Of a stretch of 64,000 nt of DNA, positions 38,601 through 53,000 are shown piece after piece. Each line of letters begins with the position of its first letter. The stretch's first letter is position 1. Made by a program: the position numbers and the translations under genes. The notes beneath the pieces are model-generated. The model did no database searches, was not told where the DNA came from, and worked only from the letters and a program-made list of their open reading frames with translations. The DNA is from Bursaphelenchus xylophilus (Eukaryota; Nematoda; Chromadorea; Rhabditida; Aphelenchoididae), in the NCBI GenBank assembly GCA_904066235.2, contig CAJFCV020000001.1:11217291-11281290 (forward strand), in the 5' to 3' direction.

Positions 38601-41600
38601 AATCAAATTACGCCCGACACTGAGGCCAAAAACTCTGATATTATACTAGACACCGGTTTTAAAAAAAGTGAATTAGTGATGAAGGAGTGAATTGACAAGA
38701 CATACACCATTCAAAAGCTAGTCGCCTGTGATTTTAGCATGGCAAGTTTCAGCTTTTTTGGAATCAAATTACGCCCGCCCGAGGCCAAAAACTCTGATAT
38801 TATACTAGACACCGGTTTTAAAAAAAAGTGAATTAGTGATGAAGGAGTGAATTGACAAGACATACACCATTCGAAAGCTAATCGCCTGAGATTTTAGCAT
38901 GGCAAGTTTCAGCTTTTTTGGAATCAAACTACGCCGACACTGGGCGAAAAACTCTGATATTATACTAGACACCGGTTTTAAAAAAAAGTGAATTAGTGAT
39001 GAAGGAGTGAATTGACAAGACATACACCATTCAAAAGCTAATCGCCTGAGATTTTAGCATGGCAAGTTTCAGCTTTTTTGGAATCAAATTACGCCCGCCC
39101 GAGGCCAAAAACTCTGATATTATACTAGACACCGGTTTTGAAAAAAGGTGAATTAGTGATGAAGGAGTGAATTGACAAGACATACACCATTCAAAAGCTA
39201 GTCGCCTGTGATTTTAGCATGGCAAGTTTCAGCTTTTTTGGAATCAAATTACGCCCGCCCGAGGCCAAAAACTCTGATATTATACTAGACACCGGTTTTG
39301 AAAAAAGGTGAATTAGTGATGAAGGAGTGAATTGACAAGACATACACCATTCAAAAGCTAATCGCCTGAGATTTTAGCATGGCAAGTTTGAGCTTTTTTG
39401 GAATCAAACTACGCCGACACTGGGCGAAAAACTCTGATATTATACTAGACACCGGTTTTAAAAAAAAGTGAATTAGTGATGAAGGAGTGAATTGACAAGA
39501 CATACACCATTCAAAAGCTAGTCGCCTGAGATTTTAGCATGGCAAGTTTCAGCTTTTTTGGAATCAAATTACGCCCGCCCGAGGCCAAAAACTCTGATAT
39601 TATACTAGACACCGGTTTTAAAAAAAGTGAATTAGTGATGAAGGAGTGAATTGACAAGACATACACCATTCGAAAGCTAATCGCCTGAGATTTTAGCATG
39701 GCAAGTTTCAGCTTTTTTGGAATCAAATTACGCCCGCCCGAGGCCAAAAACTCTGATATTATACTAGACACCGGTTTAAAAAAAAGTGAATTAGTGATGA
39801 AGGAGTGAATTGACAAGACATACACCATTCGAAAGCTAATCGCCTGAGATTTTAGCATGGCAAGTTTCAGCTTTTTTGGAATCAAACTACGCCCACACTG
39901 GGCGAAACACTCTGATATTATACTAGACACCGGTTTTGAAAAAAAGTGAATTAGTGATGAAGGAGTGAATTGACAAGACATACACCATTCAAAAGCCAAC
40001 CGCCTGAGATTTTAGCATGGCAAGTTTCAGCTTTTTTGGAATCAAACTACGCCGACACTGGGCGAAACACTCAGATATTATACTAGACACCGGTTTTAAA
40101 AAAAGTGAATTAGTGATGAAGGAGTGAATTGACAAGACATACACCATTCGAAAGCTAATCGCCTGAGATTTTAGCATGGCAAGTTTCAGCTTTTTTGGAA
40201 TCAAATTACGCCCGCCCGAGGCCAAAAACTCTGATATTATACTAGACACCGGTTTTGAAAAAAGGTGAATTAGTGATGAAGGAGTGAATTGACATGACAT
40301 ACACGTTTCGAAAGGTAACCTCCTAAGATTTTAGCATGGCAAGTTTCAGCTTTTTTGGAATCAAACTACGCCGACACTGGGCGAAAAACTCTGATATTAT
40401 ACTCGACACCGGTTTGAAAAAAAAGTGAATTAGTGATGAAGGAGTGAATTGACATGACATACACCATTCGAAAGGTAACCCCCTAAGATTTTACCATGGC
40501 AAGTTTCAGCTTTTTTGGAATCAAATTACGCCCGCCCGAGGCCAAAAACTCTGATATTATACTAGACACCAGTTTTAAAAAAAGGTGAATTAGTGATGAA
40601 GGAGTGAATTGACATGACATACACGTTTCGAAAGGTAACCTCCTAAGATTTTAGCATGGCAAGTTTCAGCTTTTTTGGAATCAAACTACGCCGACACTGG
40701 GCGAAAAACTCTGATATTATACTCGACACCGGTTTGAAAAAAAAGTGAATTAGTGATGAAGGAGTGAATTGACATGACATACACGTTTCGAAAGGTAACC
40801 TCCTAAGATTTTAGCATGGCAAGTTTCAGCTTTTTTGGAATCAAACTACGCCGACACTGGGCGAAAAACTCTGATATTATACTCGACACCGGTTTGAAAA
40901 AAAGTGAATTAGTGATGAAGGAGTGAATTGACATGACATACACCATTCGAAAGGTAACCCCCTAAGATTTTAGCATGGCAAGTTTCAGCTTTTTTGGAAT
41001 CAAACTACGCCGACACTGGGCGAAAAACTCTGATATTATACTCGACACCGGTTTGAAAAAAAGTGAATTAGTGATGAAGGAGTGAATTGACATGACATAC
41101 ACCATTCGAAAGGTAACCCCCTAAGATTTTACCATGGCAAGTTTCAGCTTTTTTGGAATCAAATTACGCCCGCCCGAGGCCAAAAACTCTGATATTATAC
41201 TAGACACCAGTTTTAAAAAAAGGTGAATTAGTGATGAAGGAGTGAATTGACATGACATACACGTTTCGAAAGGTAACCTCCTAAGATTTTAGCATGGCAA
41301 GTTTCAGCTTTTTTGGAATCAAACTACGCCGACACTGGGCGAAAAACTCTGATATTATACTCGACACCGGTTTGAAAAAAAGTGAATTAGTGATGAAGGA
41401 GTGAATTGACATGACATACACCATTCGAAAGGTAACCTCCTAAGATTTTACCATGGCAAGTTTCAGCTTTTTTGGAATCAAATTACGCCCGCCCGAGGCC
41501 AAAAACTCTGATATTATACTAGACACCGGTTTTAAAAAAAGGTGAATTAGTGATGAAGGAGTGAATTGACATGACATACACGTTTCGAAAGGTAACCTCC

Positions 41601-41700
41601 TAAGATTTTAGCATGGCAAGTTTCAGCTTTTTTGGAATCAAACTACGCCGACACTGGGCGAAAAACTCTGATATTATACTCGACACCGGTTTGAAAAAAA
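34080..41700. repeat. Long-range duplication, offset about 4,627 bp
   Basis: The block at about 34,080-37,100 reappears at about 38,700-41,700. The unique mark TTTGAGCTTTTTTGG is at 34,760 and 39,387, CTGTGATTTTAGC is at 34,101/34,579 and 38,725/39,205, and the switch to the GGTAACCTCC family follows at the same relative place (about 35,670 and 40,297). The shared order of monomer types continues for about eight further monomers before the copies differ. This is a 29-monomer unit. Confidence 0.82.
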
Positions 41701-44700
41701 GTGAATTAGTGATGAAGGAGTGAATTGACATGACATACACCATTCGAAAGGTAACCCCCTAAGATTTTACCATGGCAAGTTTCAGCTTTTTTGGAATCAA
41801 ATTACGCCCGCCCGAGGCCAAAAACTCTGATATTATACTAGACACCAGTTTTAAAAAAAGGTGAATTAGTGATGAAGGAGTGAATTGACATGACATACAC
41901 GTTTCGAAAGGTAACCTCCTAAGATTTTAGCATGGCAAGTTTCAGCTTTTTTGGAATCAAACTACGCCGACACTGGGCGAAAAACTCTGATATTATACTC
42001 GACACCGGTTTGAAAAAAAGTGAATTAGTGATGAAGGAGTGAATTGACATGACATACACGCATTCGAAAGGTAACCTCCTAAGATTTTACCATGGCAAGT
42101 TTCAGCTTTTTTGGAATCAAATTACGCCCGCCCGAGGCCAAAAACTCTGATATTATACTAGACACCGGTTTTAAAAAAGGTGAATTAGTGATGAAGGAGT
42201 GAATTGACATGACATACACGTTTCGAAAGGTAACCTCCTAAGATTTTAGCATGGCAAGTTTCAGCTTTTTTGGAATCAAACTACGCCGACACTGGGCGAA
42301 AAACTCTGATATTATACTCGACACCGGTTTTAAAAAAGGTGAATTAGTGATGAAGGAGTGAATTGACAAGACATACACCATTCAAAAGCTAGTCGCCTGA
42401 GATTTTAGCATGGCAAGTTTCAGCTTTTTTGGAATCAAATTACGCCCGCCCGAGGCCAAAAACTCTGATATTATACTAGACACCGGTTTTAAAAAAAGGT
42501 GAATTAGTGATGAAGGAGTGAATTGACATGACATACACGTTTCGAAAGGTAACCTCCTAAGATTTTAGCATGGCAAGTTTCAGCTTTTTTGGAATCAAAC
42601 TACGCCGACACTGGGCGAAAAACTCTGATATTATACTCGACACCGGTTTGAAAAAAAGTGAATTAGTGATGAAGGAGTGAATTGACATGACATACACCAT
42701 TCGAAAGGTAACCCCCTAAGATTTTAGCATGGCAAGTTTCAGCTTTTTTGGAATCAAACTACGCCGACACTGGGCGAAAAACTCTGATATTATACTCGAC
42801 ACCGGTTTGAAAAAAAGTGAATTAGTGATGAAGGAGTGAATTGACATGACATACACCATTCGAAAGGTAACCCCCTAAGATTTTACCATGGCAAGTTTCA
42901 GCTTTTTTGGAATCAAATTACGCCCGCCCGAGGCCAAAAACTCTGATATTATACTAGACACCAGTTTTAAAAAAAGGTGAATTAGTGATGAAGGAGTGAA
43001 TTGACATGACATACACGTTTCGAAAGGTAACCTCCTAAGATTTTAGCATGGCAAGTTTCAGCTTTTTTGGAATCAAACTACGCCGACACTGGGCGAAAAA
43101 CTCTGATATTATACTCGACACCGGTTTGAAAAAAAGTGAATTAGTGATGAAGGAGTGAATTGACATGACATACACCATTCGAAAGGTAACCTCCTAAGAT
43201 TTTACCATGGCAAGTTTCAGCTTTTTTGGAATCAAATTACGCCCGCCCGAGGCCAAAAACTCTGATATTATACTAGACACCGGTTTTAAAAAAAGGTGAA
43301 TTAGTGATGAAGGAGTGAATTGACATGACATACACGTTTCGAAAGGTAACCTCCTAAGATTTTAGCATGGCAAGTTTCAGCTTTTTTGGAATCAAACTAC
43401 GCCGACACTGGGCGAAAAACTCTGATATTATACTCGACACCGGTTTGAAAAAAAGTGAATTAGTGATGAAGGAGTGAATTGACATGACATACACCATTCG
43501 AAAGGTAACCCCCTAAGATTTTACCATGGCAAGTTTCAGCTTTTTTGGAATCAAATTACGCCCGCCCGAGGCCAAAAACTCTGATATTATACTAGACACC
43601 AGTTTTAAAAAAAGGTGAATTAGTGATGAAGGAGTGAATTGACATGACATACACGTTTCGAAAGGTAACCTCCTAAGATTTTAGCATGGCAAGTTTCAGC
43701 TTTTTTGGAATCAAACTACGCCGACACTGGGCGAAAAACTCTGATATTATACTCGACACCGGTTTGAAAAAAAAGTGAATTAGTGATGAAGGAGTGAATT
43801 GACATGACATACACGTTTCGAAAGGTAACCTCCTAAGATTTTACCATGGCAAGTTTCAGCTTTTTTGGAATCAAATTACGCCCGCCCGAGGCCAAAAACT
43901 CTGATATTATACTAGACACCGGTTTTAAAAAAAGGTGAATTAGTGATGAAGGAGTGAATTGACATGACATACACGTTTCGAAAGGTAACCTCCTAAGATT
44001 TTAGCATGGCAAGTTTCAGCTTTTTTGGAGTCAAACTACGCCGACACTGGGCGAAAAACTCTGATATTATACTCGACACCGGTTTTAAAAAAAGGTGAAT
44101 TAGTGATGAAGGAGTGAATTGACAAGACATACACCATTCAAAAGCTAGTCGCCTGAGATTTTAGCATGGCAAGTTTCAGCTTTTTTGGAATCAAATTACG
44201 CCCGCCCGAGGCCAAAAACTCTGATCTTATACTAGACACCGGTTTTAAAAAAAGGTGAATTAGTGATGAAGGAGTGAATTGACATGACATACACGTTTCG
44301 AAAGGTAACCTCCTAAGATTTTAGCATGGCAAGTTTCAGCTTTTTTGGAATCAAACTACGCCGACACTGGGCGAAAAACTCTGATATTATACTAGACACC
44401 GGTTTTGAAAAAAAGTGAATTAGTGATGAAGGAGTGAATTGACATGACATACACCATTCGAAAGGTAACCTCCTAAGATTTTAGCATGGCTAGTTTCAGC
44501 TTTTTTGGGATCAAACTACGCCGACACTGGGCGAAAAACTCTGATATTATACTAGACACCGGTTTGAAAAAAAAGTGAATTAGTGATGAAGGAGTGAATT
44601 GACATGACATACACGTTTCGAAAGGTAACCTCCTAAGATTTTAGCATGGCAAGTTTCAGCTTTTTTGGAATCAAACTACGCCGACACTGGGCGAAAAACT

Positions 44701-44880
44701 CTGATATTATACTCGACACCGGTTTGAAAAAAAAGTGAATTAGTGATGAAGGAGTGAATTGACATGACATACACCATTCGAAAGGTAACCCCCTAAGATT
44801 TTACCATGGCAAGTTTCAGCTTTTTTGGAATCAAATTACGCCCGCCCGAGGCCAAAAACTCTGATATTATACTAGACACC
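35641..44880. repeat. Satellite domain III: GGTAACCTCC family
   Basis: Nearly every monomer here has GACATGACATACAC followed by GTTTCG or CATTCG and AAAGGTAACCTCCTAAG (or CCCCTAAG). Two body types alternate. One has CGCCGACACTGGGCG with ACTCGACACCGGTTTG. The other has CGCCCGCCCGAGGCC with ACTAGACACC(A/G)GTTTT and TTTTACCATGG. The order of types shows a six-monomer unit of about 957 bp (36.5-38.0 kb) and an eleven-monomer unit of about 1,754 bp, with GGTAACCCCCTAAGATTTTA followed by GCATGG at 40,953 and 42,707. Confidence 0.88.
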
Positions 44881-47800
44881 AGTTTTAAAAAAAGGTGAAT
44901 TAGTGATGAAGGAGTGAATTGACATGACATACACCATTCGAAAGCTAATCGCCTGAGATTTTAGCATGGCAAGTTTTAGCTTTTTTGGAATCAAATTACG
45001 CCCGCCCGAGGCCAAAAACTCTGATATTATACTAGACACCGGTTTTAAAAAAAGGTGAATTAGTGATGAAGGAGTGAATTGACAAGACATACACCATTCG
45101 AAAGCTAATCGCCTGAGATTTTAGCATGGCAAGTTTTAGCTTTTTTGGAATCAAACTACGGCGACACTGGGCGAAAAACTCTGATATTATACTAGACACC
45201 GGTTTTGAAAAAAGGTGAATTAGTGATGAAGGAGTGAATTGACAAGACATACACCATTCAAAAGCTAGTCGCCTGAGATTTTAGCATGGCAAGTTTCAGC
45301 TTTTTTGGAATCAAATTACGCCCGCCCGAGGCCAAAAACTCTGATATTATACTAGACACCGGTTTTAAAAAAGGTGAATTAGTGATGAAGGAGTGAATTG
45401 ACAAGACATACACCATTCGAAAGCTAATCGCCTGAGATTTTAGCATGGCAAGTTTTAGCTTTTTTGGAATCAAACTACGGCGACACTGGGCGAAAAACTC
45501 TGATATTATACTAGACACCGGTTTTGAAAAAAGGTGAATTAGTGATGAAGGAGTGAATTGACAAGACATACACCATTCGAAAGCTAATCGCCTGAGATTT
45601 TAGCATGGCAAGTTTCAGCTTTTTTGGAATCAAACTACGCCGACACTGGGCGAAAAACTCTGATATTATACTAGACACCGGTTTTGAAAAAAGGTGAATT
45701 AGTGATGAAGGAGTGAATTGACAAGACATACACCATTCGAAAGCTAATCGCCTGAGATTTTAGCATGGCAAGTTTCAGCTTTTTTGGAATCAAACTACGC
45801 CGACACTGGGCGAAAAACTCTGATATTATACTCGACACCGGTTTTAAAAAAAGGTGAATTAGTGATGAAGGAGTGAATTGACAAGACATACACCATTCAA
45901 AAGCTAGTCGCCTGAGATTTTAGCATGGCAAGTTTCAGCTTTTTTGGAATCAAATTACGCCCGCCCGAGGCCAAAAACTCTGATATTATACTAGACACCG
46001 GTTTTAAAAAAAGGTGAATTAGTGATGAAGGAGTGAATTGACAAGACATACACCATTCGAAAGCTAGTCGCCTGAGATTTTAGCATGGCAAGTTTCAGCT
46101 TTTTTGGAATCAAATTACGCCCGCCCGAGGCCAAAAACTCTGATATTATACTAGACACCGGTTTTGAAAAAAGGTGAATTAATGATGAAGGAGTGAATTG
46201 ACAAGACATACACCATTCAAAAGCTAGTCGCCTGAGATTTTAGCGTGGCAAGTTTCAGCTTGTTTGGAATCAAACTACGCCCACACTGGGCGAAACACTC
46301 TGATATTATACTAGACACCGGTTTTGAAAAAAGGTGAATTAGTGATGAAGGAGTGAATTGACAAGACATACACCATTCGAAAGCTAATCGCCTGAGATTT
46401 TAGCATGGCAAGTTTCAGCTTTTTTGGAATCAAACTACGCCGACACTGGGCGAAAAACTCTGATATTATACTCGACACCGGTTTTAAAAAAAGGTGAATT
46501 AGTGATGAAGGAGTGAATTGACAAGACATACACCATTCAAAAGCTAGTCGCCTGAGATTTTAGCATGGCAAGTTTCAGCTTTTTTGGAATCAAATTACGC
46601 CCGCCCGAGGCCAAAAACTCTGATATTATACTAGACACCGGTTTTAAAAAAAGGTGAATTAGTGATGAAGGAGTGAATTGACAAGACATACACCATTCGA
46701 AAGCTAGTCGCCTGAGATTTTAGCATGGCAAGTTTCAGCTTTTTTGGAATCAAATTACGCCCGCCCGAGGCCAAAAACTCTGATATTATACTAGACACCG
46801 GTTTTGAAAAAAGGTGAATTAATGATGAAGGAGTGAATTGACAAGACATACACCATTCAAAAGCTAGTCGCCTGAGATTTTAGCGTGGCAAGTTTCAGCT
46901 TGTTTGGAATCAAACTACGCCCACACTGGGCGAAACACTCTGATATTATACTAGACACCGGTTTTGAAAAAAGGTGAATTAGTGATGACGGAGTGAATTG
47001 ACAAGACATACACGTTTCGAAAGGTAACCTCCTAAGATTTTAGCATGGCAAGTTTCAGCTTTTTTGGAATCAAACTACGCCGACACTGGGCGAAAAACTC
47101 TGATATTATACTCGACACCGGTTTGAAAAAAAGTGAATTAGTGATGAAGGAGTGAATTGACATGACATACACCATTCGAAAGGTAACCTCCTAAGATTTT
47201 ACCATGGCAAGTTTCAGCTTTTTTGGAATCAAATTACGCCCGCCCGAGGCCAAAAACTCTGATATTATACTAGACACCGGTTTTGAAAAAAGGTGAATTA
47301 GTGATGAAGGAGTGAATTGACAAGACATACACCATTCGAAAGCTAATCGCCTGAGATTTTAGCATGGCAAGTTTCAGCTTTTTTGGAATCAAACTACGCC
47401 GACACTGGGCGAAAAACTCTGATATTATACTAGACACCGGTTTTGAAAAAAGGTGAATTAGTGATGAAGGAGTGAATTGACAAGACATACACCATTCAAA
47501 AGCTAGTCGCCTGAGATTTTAGCATGGCAAGTTTCAGCTTTTTTGGAATCAAATTACGCCCGCCCGAGGCCAAAAACTCTGATATTATACTAGACACCGG
47601 TTTTGAAAAAAGGTGAATTAGTGATGAAGGAGTGAATTGACAAGACATACACCATTCGAAAGCTAATCGCCTGAGATTTTAGCATGGCAAGTTTCAGCTT
47701 TTTTGGAATCAAACTACGCCGACACTGGGCGAAACACTCTGATATTATACTAGACACCGGTTTTGAAAAAAGGTGAATTAGTGATGACGGAGTGAATTGA

Positions 47801-49508
47801 CAAGACATACACCATTCGAAAGCTAATCGCCTGAGATTTTAGCATGGCAAGTTTCAGCTTTTTTGGAATCAAACTACGCCCACACTGGGCGAAACACTCT
47901 GATATTATACTAGACACCGGTTTTGAAAAAAGGTGAATTAGTGATGAAGGAGTGAATTGACATGACATACACGTTTCGAAAGGTAACCTCCTAAGATTTT
48001 AGCGTGGCAAGTTTCAGCTTTTTTGGAATCAAACTACGCCGACACTGGGCGAAAAACTCTGATATTATACTAGACACCGGTTTGAAAAAAAAGTGAATTA
48101 GTGATGAAGGAGTGAATTGACATGACATACACGTTTCGAAAGGTAACCTCCTAAGATTTTAGCATGGCAAGTTTCAGCTTTTTTGGAATCAAACTACGCC
48201 GACACTGGGCGAAAAACTCTGATATTATACTAGACACCGGTTTGAAAAAAAGTGAATTAGTGATGAAGGAGTGAATTGACATGACATACACCATTCGAAA
48301 GGTAACCTCCTAAGATTTTAGCATGGCAAGTTTCAGCTTTTTTGGAATCAAACTACGCCGACACTGGGCGAAACACTCTGATATTATACTAGACACCGGT
48401 TTTGAAAAAAGGTGAATTTGTGATGACGGAGTGAATTGACAAGACATACACCATTCAAAAGCTAGTCGCCTGAGATTTTAGCATGGCAAGTTTCAGCTTT
48501 TTTGGAATCAAATTACGCCCGCCCGAGGCCAAAAACTCTGATATTATACTAGACACCGGTTTTGAAAAAAGGTGAATTAGTGATGAAGGAGTGAATTGAC
48601 AAGACATACACCATTCGAAAGCTAATCGCCTGAGATTTTAGCATGGCAAGTTTCAGCTTTTTTGGAATCAAACTACGCCGACACTGGGCGAAACACTCTG
48701 ATATTATACTAGACACCGGTTTTGAAAAAAGGTGAATTAGTGATGACGGAGTGAATTGACAAGACATACACCATTCGAAAGCTAATCGCCTGAGATTTTA
48801 GCATGGCAAGTTTCAGCTTTTTTGGAATCAAACTACGCCCACACTGGGCGAAACACTCTGATATTATACTAGACACCGGTTTTGAAAAAAGGTGAATTAG
48901 TGATGAAGGAGTGAATTGACATGACATACACGTTTCGAAAGGTAACCTCCTAAGATTTTAGCGTGGCAAGTTTCAGCTTTTTTGGAATCAAACTACGCCG
49001 ACACTGGGCGAAAAACTCTGATATTATACTAGACACCGGTTTGAAAAAAAAGTGAATTAGTGATGAAGGAGTGAATTGACATGACATACACGTTTCGAAA
49101 GGTAACCTCCTAAGATTTTAGCATGGCAAGTTTCAGCTTTTTTGGAATCAAACTACGCCGACACTGGGCGAAAAACTCTGATATTATACTAGACACCGGT
49201 TTGAAAAAAAGTGAATTAGTGATGAAGGAGTGAATTGACATGACATACACGTTTCGAAAGGTAACCTCCTAAGATTTTAGCATGGCAAGTTTCAGCTTTT
49301 TTGGAATCAAACTACGCCGACACTGGGCGAAAAACTCTGATATTATACTCGACACCGGTTTGAAAAAAAAAGTGAATTAGTGATGAAGGAGTGAATTGAC
49401 ATGACATACACCATTCGAAAGGTAACCTCCTAAGATTTTAGCATGGCAAGTTTCAGCTTTTTTGGAATCAAACTACGCCCACACTGGGCGAAACACTCTG
49501 ATATTATA

Positions 49509-50047
49509 CTAGACACCGGTTTTGAAAAAAGGTGAATTAGTGATGACGGAGTGAATTGACAAGACATACACCATTCGAAAGCTAATCGCCTGAGATTTTA
49601 GCACGGCAAGTTTCAGCTTGTTTGGAATCAAACTACGCCCACACTGGGCGAAACACTCTGATATTATACTAGACACCGGTTTTGAAAAAAGGTGAATTAG
49701 TGATGACGGAGTGAATTGACAAGACATACACCATTCGAAAGCTAATCGCCTGAGATTTTAGCACGGCAAGTTTCAGCTTGTTTGGAATCAAACTACGCCC
49801 ACACTGGGCGAAACACTCTGATATTATACTAGACACCGGTTTTGAAAAAAGGTGAATTAGTGATGACGGAGTGAATTGACAAGACATACACCATTCGAAA
49901 GCTAATCGCCTGAGATTTTAGCACGGCAAGTTTCAGCTTGTTTGGAATCAAACTACGCCCACACTGGGCGAAACACTCTGATATTATACTAGACACCGGT
50001 TTTGAAAAAAGGTGAATTAGTGATGACGGAGTGAATTGACAAGACAT
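49509..50047. repeat. Identical adjacent monomers (160 bp)
   Basis: Three consecutive monomers with the rare pair AGCACGGC and CAGCTTGTTTGG occur at 49,601, 49,761 and 49,921, exactly 160 bp apart and apparently identical. Two more lie at about 51,198 and 51,358 within the 1,438-bp copy of the block. This looks like very recent single-monomer amplification. Confidence 0.9.
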
Positions 50048-53000
50048 ACACCATTCGAAAGCTAATCGCCTGAGATTTTAGCATGGCAAGTTTCAGCTTT
50101 TTTGGAATCAAACTACGCCCACACTGGGCGAAACACTCTGATATTATACTAGACACCGGTTTTGAAAAAAGGTGAATTAGTGATGAAGGAGTGAATTGAC
50201 ATGACATACACGTTTCGAAAGGTAACCTCCTAAGATTTTAGCGTGGCAAGTTTCAGCTTTTTTGGAATCAAACTACGCCGACACTGGGCGAAAAACTCTG
50301 ATATTATACTAGACACCGGTTTGAAAAAAAGTGAATTAGTGATGAAGGAGTGAATTGACATGACATACACGTTTCGAAAGGTAACCTCCTAAGATTTTAG
50401 CATGGCAAGTTTCAGCTTTTTTGGAATCAAACTACGCCGACACTGGGCGAAAAACTCTGATATTATACTAGACACCGGTTTGAAAAAAAGTGAATTAGTG
50501 ATGAAGGAGTGAATTGACATGACATACACGTTTCGAAAGGTAACCTCCTAAGATTTTAGCGTGGCAAGTTTCAGCTTTTTTGGAATCAAACTACGCCGAC
50601 ACTGGGCGAAAAACTCTGATATTATACTAGACACCGGTTTGAAAAAAAAGTGAATTAGTGATGAAGGAGTGAATTGACATGACATACACGTTTCGAAAGG
50701 TAACCTCCTAAGATTTTAGCATGGCAAGTTTCAGCTTTTTTGGAATCAAACTACGCCGACACTGGGCGAAAAACTCTGATATTATACTAGACACCGGTTT
50801 GAAAAAAAGTGAATTAGTGATGAAGGAGTGAATTGACATGACATACACGTTTCGAAAGGTAACCTCCTAAGATCTTAGCATGGCAAGTTTCAGCTTTTTT
50901 GGAATCAAACTACGCCGACACTGGGCGAAAAACTCTGATATTATACTCGACACCGGTTTGAAAAAAAGTGAATTAGTGATGAAGGAGTGAATTGACATGA
51001 CATACACCATTCGAAAGGTAACCTCCTAAGATTTTAGCATGGCAAGTTTCAGCTTTTTTGGAATCAAACTACGCCCACACTGGGCGAAACACTCTGATAT
51101 TATACTAGACACCGGTTTTGAAAAAAGGTGAATTAGTGATGACGGAGTGAATTGACAAGACATACACCATTCGAAAGCTAATCGCCTGAGATTTTAGCAC
51201 GGCAAGTTTCAGCTTGTTTGGAATCAAACTACGCCCACACTGGGCGAAACACTCTGATATTATACTAGACACCGGTTTTGAAAAAAGGTGAATTAGTGAT
51301 GACGGAGTGAATTGACAAGACATACACCATTCGAAAGCTAATCGCCTGAGATTTTAGCACGGCAAGTTTCAGCTTGTTTGGAATCAAACTACGCCCACAC
51401 TGGGCGAAACACTCTGATATTATACTAGACACCGGTTTTGAAAAAAGGTGAATTAGTGATGACGGAGTGAATTGACAAGACATACACCATTCGAAAGCTA
51501 ATCGCCTGAGATTTTAGCATGGCAAGTTTCAGCTTTTTTGGAATCAAACTACGCCCACACTGGGCGAAACACTCTGATATTATACTAGACACCGGTTTTG
51601 AAAAAAGGTGAATTAGTGATGAAGGAGTGAATTGACATGACATACACGTTTCGAAAGGTAACCTCCTAAGATTTTAGCGTGGCAAGTTTCAGCTTTTTTG
51701 GAATCAAACTACGCCGACACTGGGCGAAAAACTCTGATATTATACTAGACACCGGTTTGAAAAAAAAAGTGAATTAGTGATGAAGGAGTGAATTGACATG
51801 ACATACACGTTTCGAAAGGTAACCTCCTAAGATTTTAGCATGGCAAGTTTCAGCTTTTTTGGAATCAAACTACGCCGACACTGGGCGAAAAACTCTGATA
51901 TTATACTAGACACCGGTTTGAAAAAAAGTGAATTAGTGATGAAGGAGTGAATTGACATGACATACACGTTTCGAAAGGTAACCTCCTAAGATTTTAGCGT
52001 GGCAAGTTTCAGCTTTTTTGGAATCAAACTACGCCGACACTGGGCGAAAAACTCTGATATTATACTAGACACCGGTTTGAAAAAAAAGTGAATTAGTGAT
52101 GAAGGAGTGAATTGACATGACATACACGTTTCGAAAGGTAACCTCCTAAGATTTTAGCATGGCAAGTTTCAGCTTTTTTGGAATCAAACTACGCCGACAC
52201 TGGGCGAAAAACTCTGATATTATACTAGACACCGGTTTGAAAAAAAGTGAATTAGTGATGAAGGAGTGAATTGACATGACATACACGTTTCGAAAGGTAA
52301 CCTCCTAAGATCTTAGCATGGCAAGTTTCAGCTTTTTTGGAATCAAACTACGCCGACACTGGGCGAAAAACTCTGATATTATACTCGACACCGGTTTGAA
52401 AAAAAAAGTGAATTAGTGATGAAGGAGTGAATTGACATGACATACACCATTCGAAAGGTAACCTCCTAAGATTTTAGCATGGCAAGTTTCAGCTTTTTTG
52501 GAATCAAACTACGCCCACACTGGGCGAAACACTCTGATATTATACTAGACACCGGTTTTGAAAAAAGGTGAATTAGTGATGACGGAGTGAATTGACAAGA
52601 CATACACCATTCGAAAGCTAATCGCCTGAGATTTTAGCATGGCAAGTTTCAGCTTTTTTGGAATCAAACTACGCCCACACTGGGCGAAACACTCTGATAT
52701 TATACTAGACACCGGTTTTGAAAAAAGGTGAATTAGTGATGAAGGAGTGAATTGACATGACATACACGTTTCGAAAGGTAACCTCCTAAGATTTTAGCGT
52801 GGCAAGTTTCAGCTTTTTTGGAATCAAACTGCGCCGACACTGGGCGAAAAACTCTGATATTATACTAGACACCGGTTTGAAAAAAAAAGTGAATTAGTGA
52901 TGAAGGAGTGAATTGACATGACATACACGTTTCGAAAGGTAACCCCCTAAGATTTTAGCATGGCAAGTTTCAGCTTTTTTGGAATCAAACTACGCCGACA

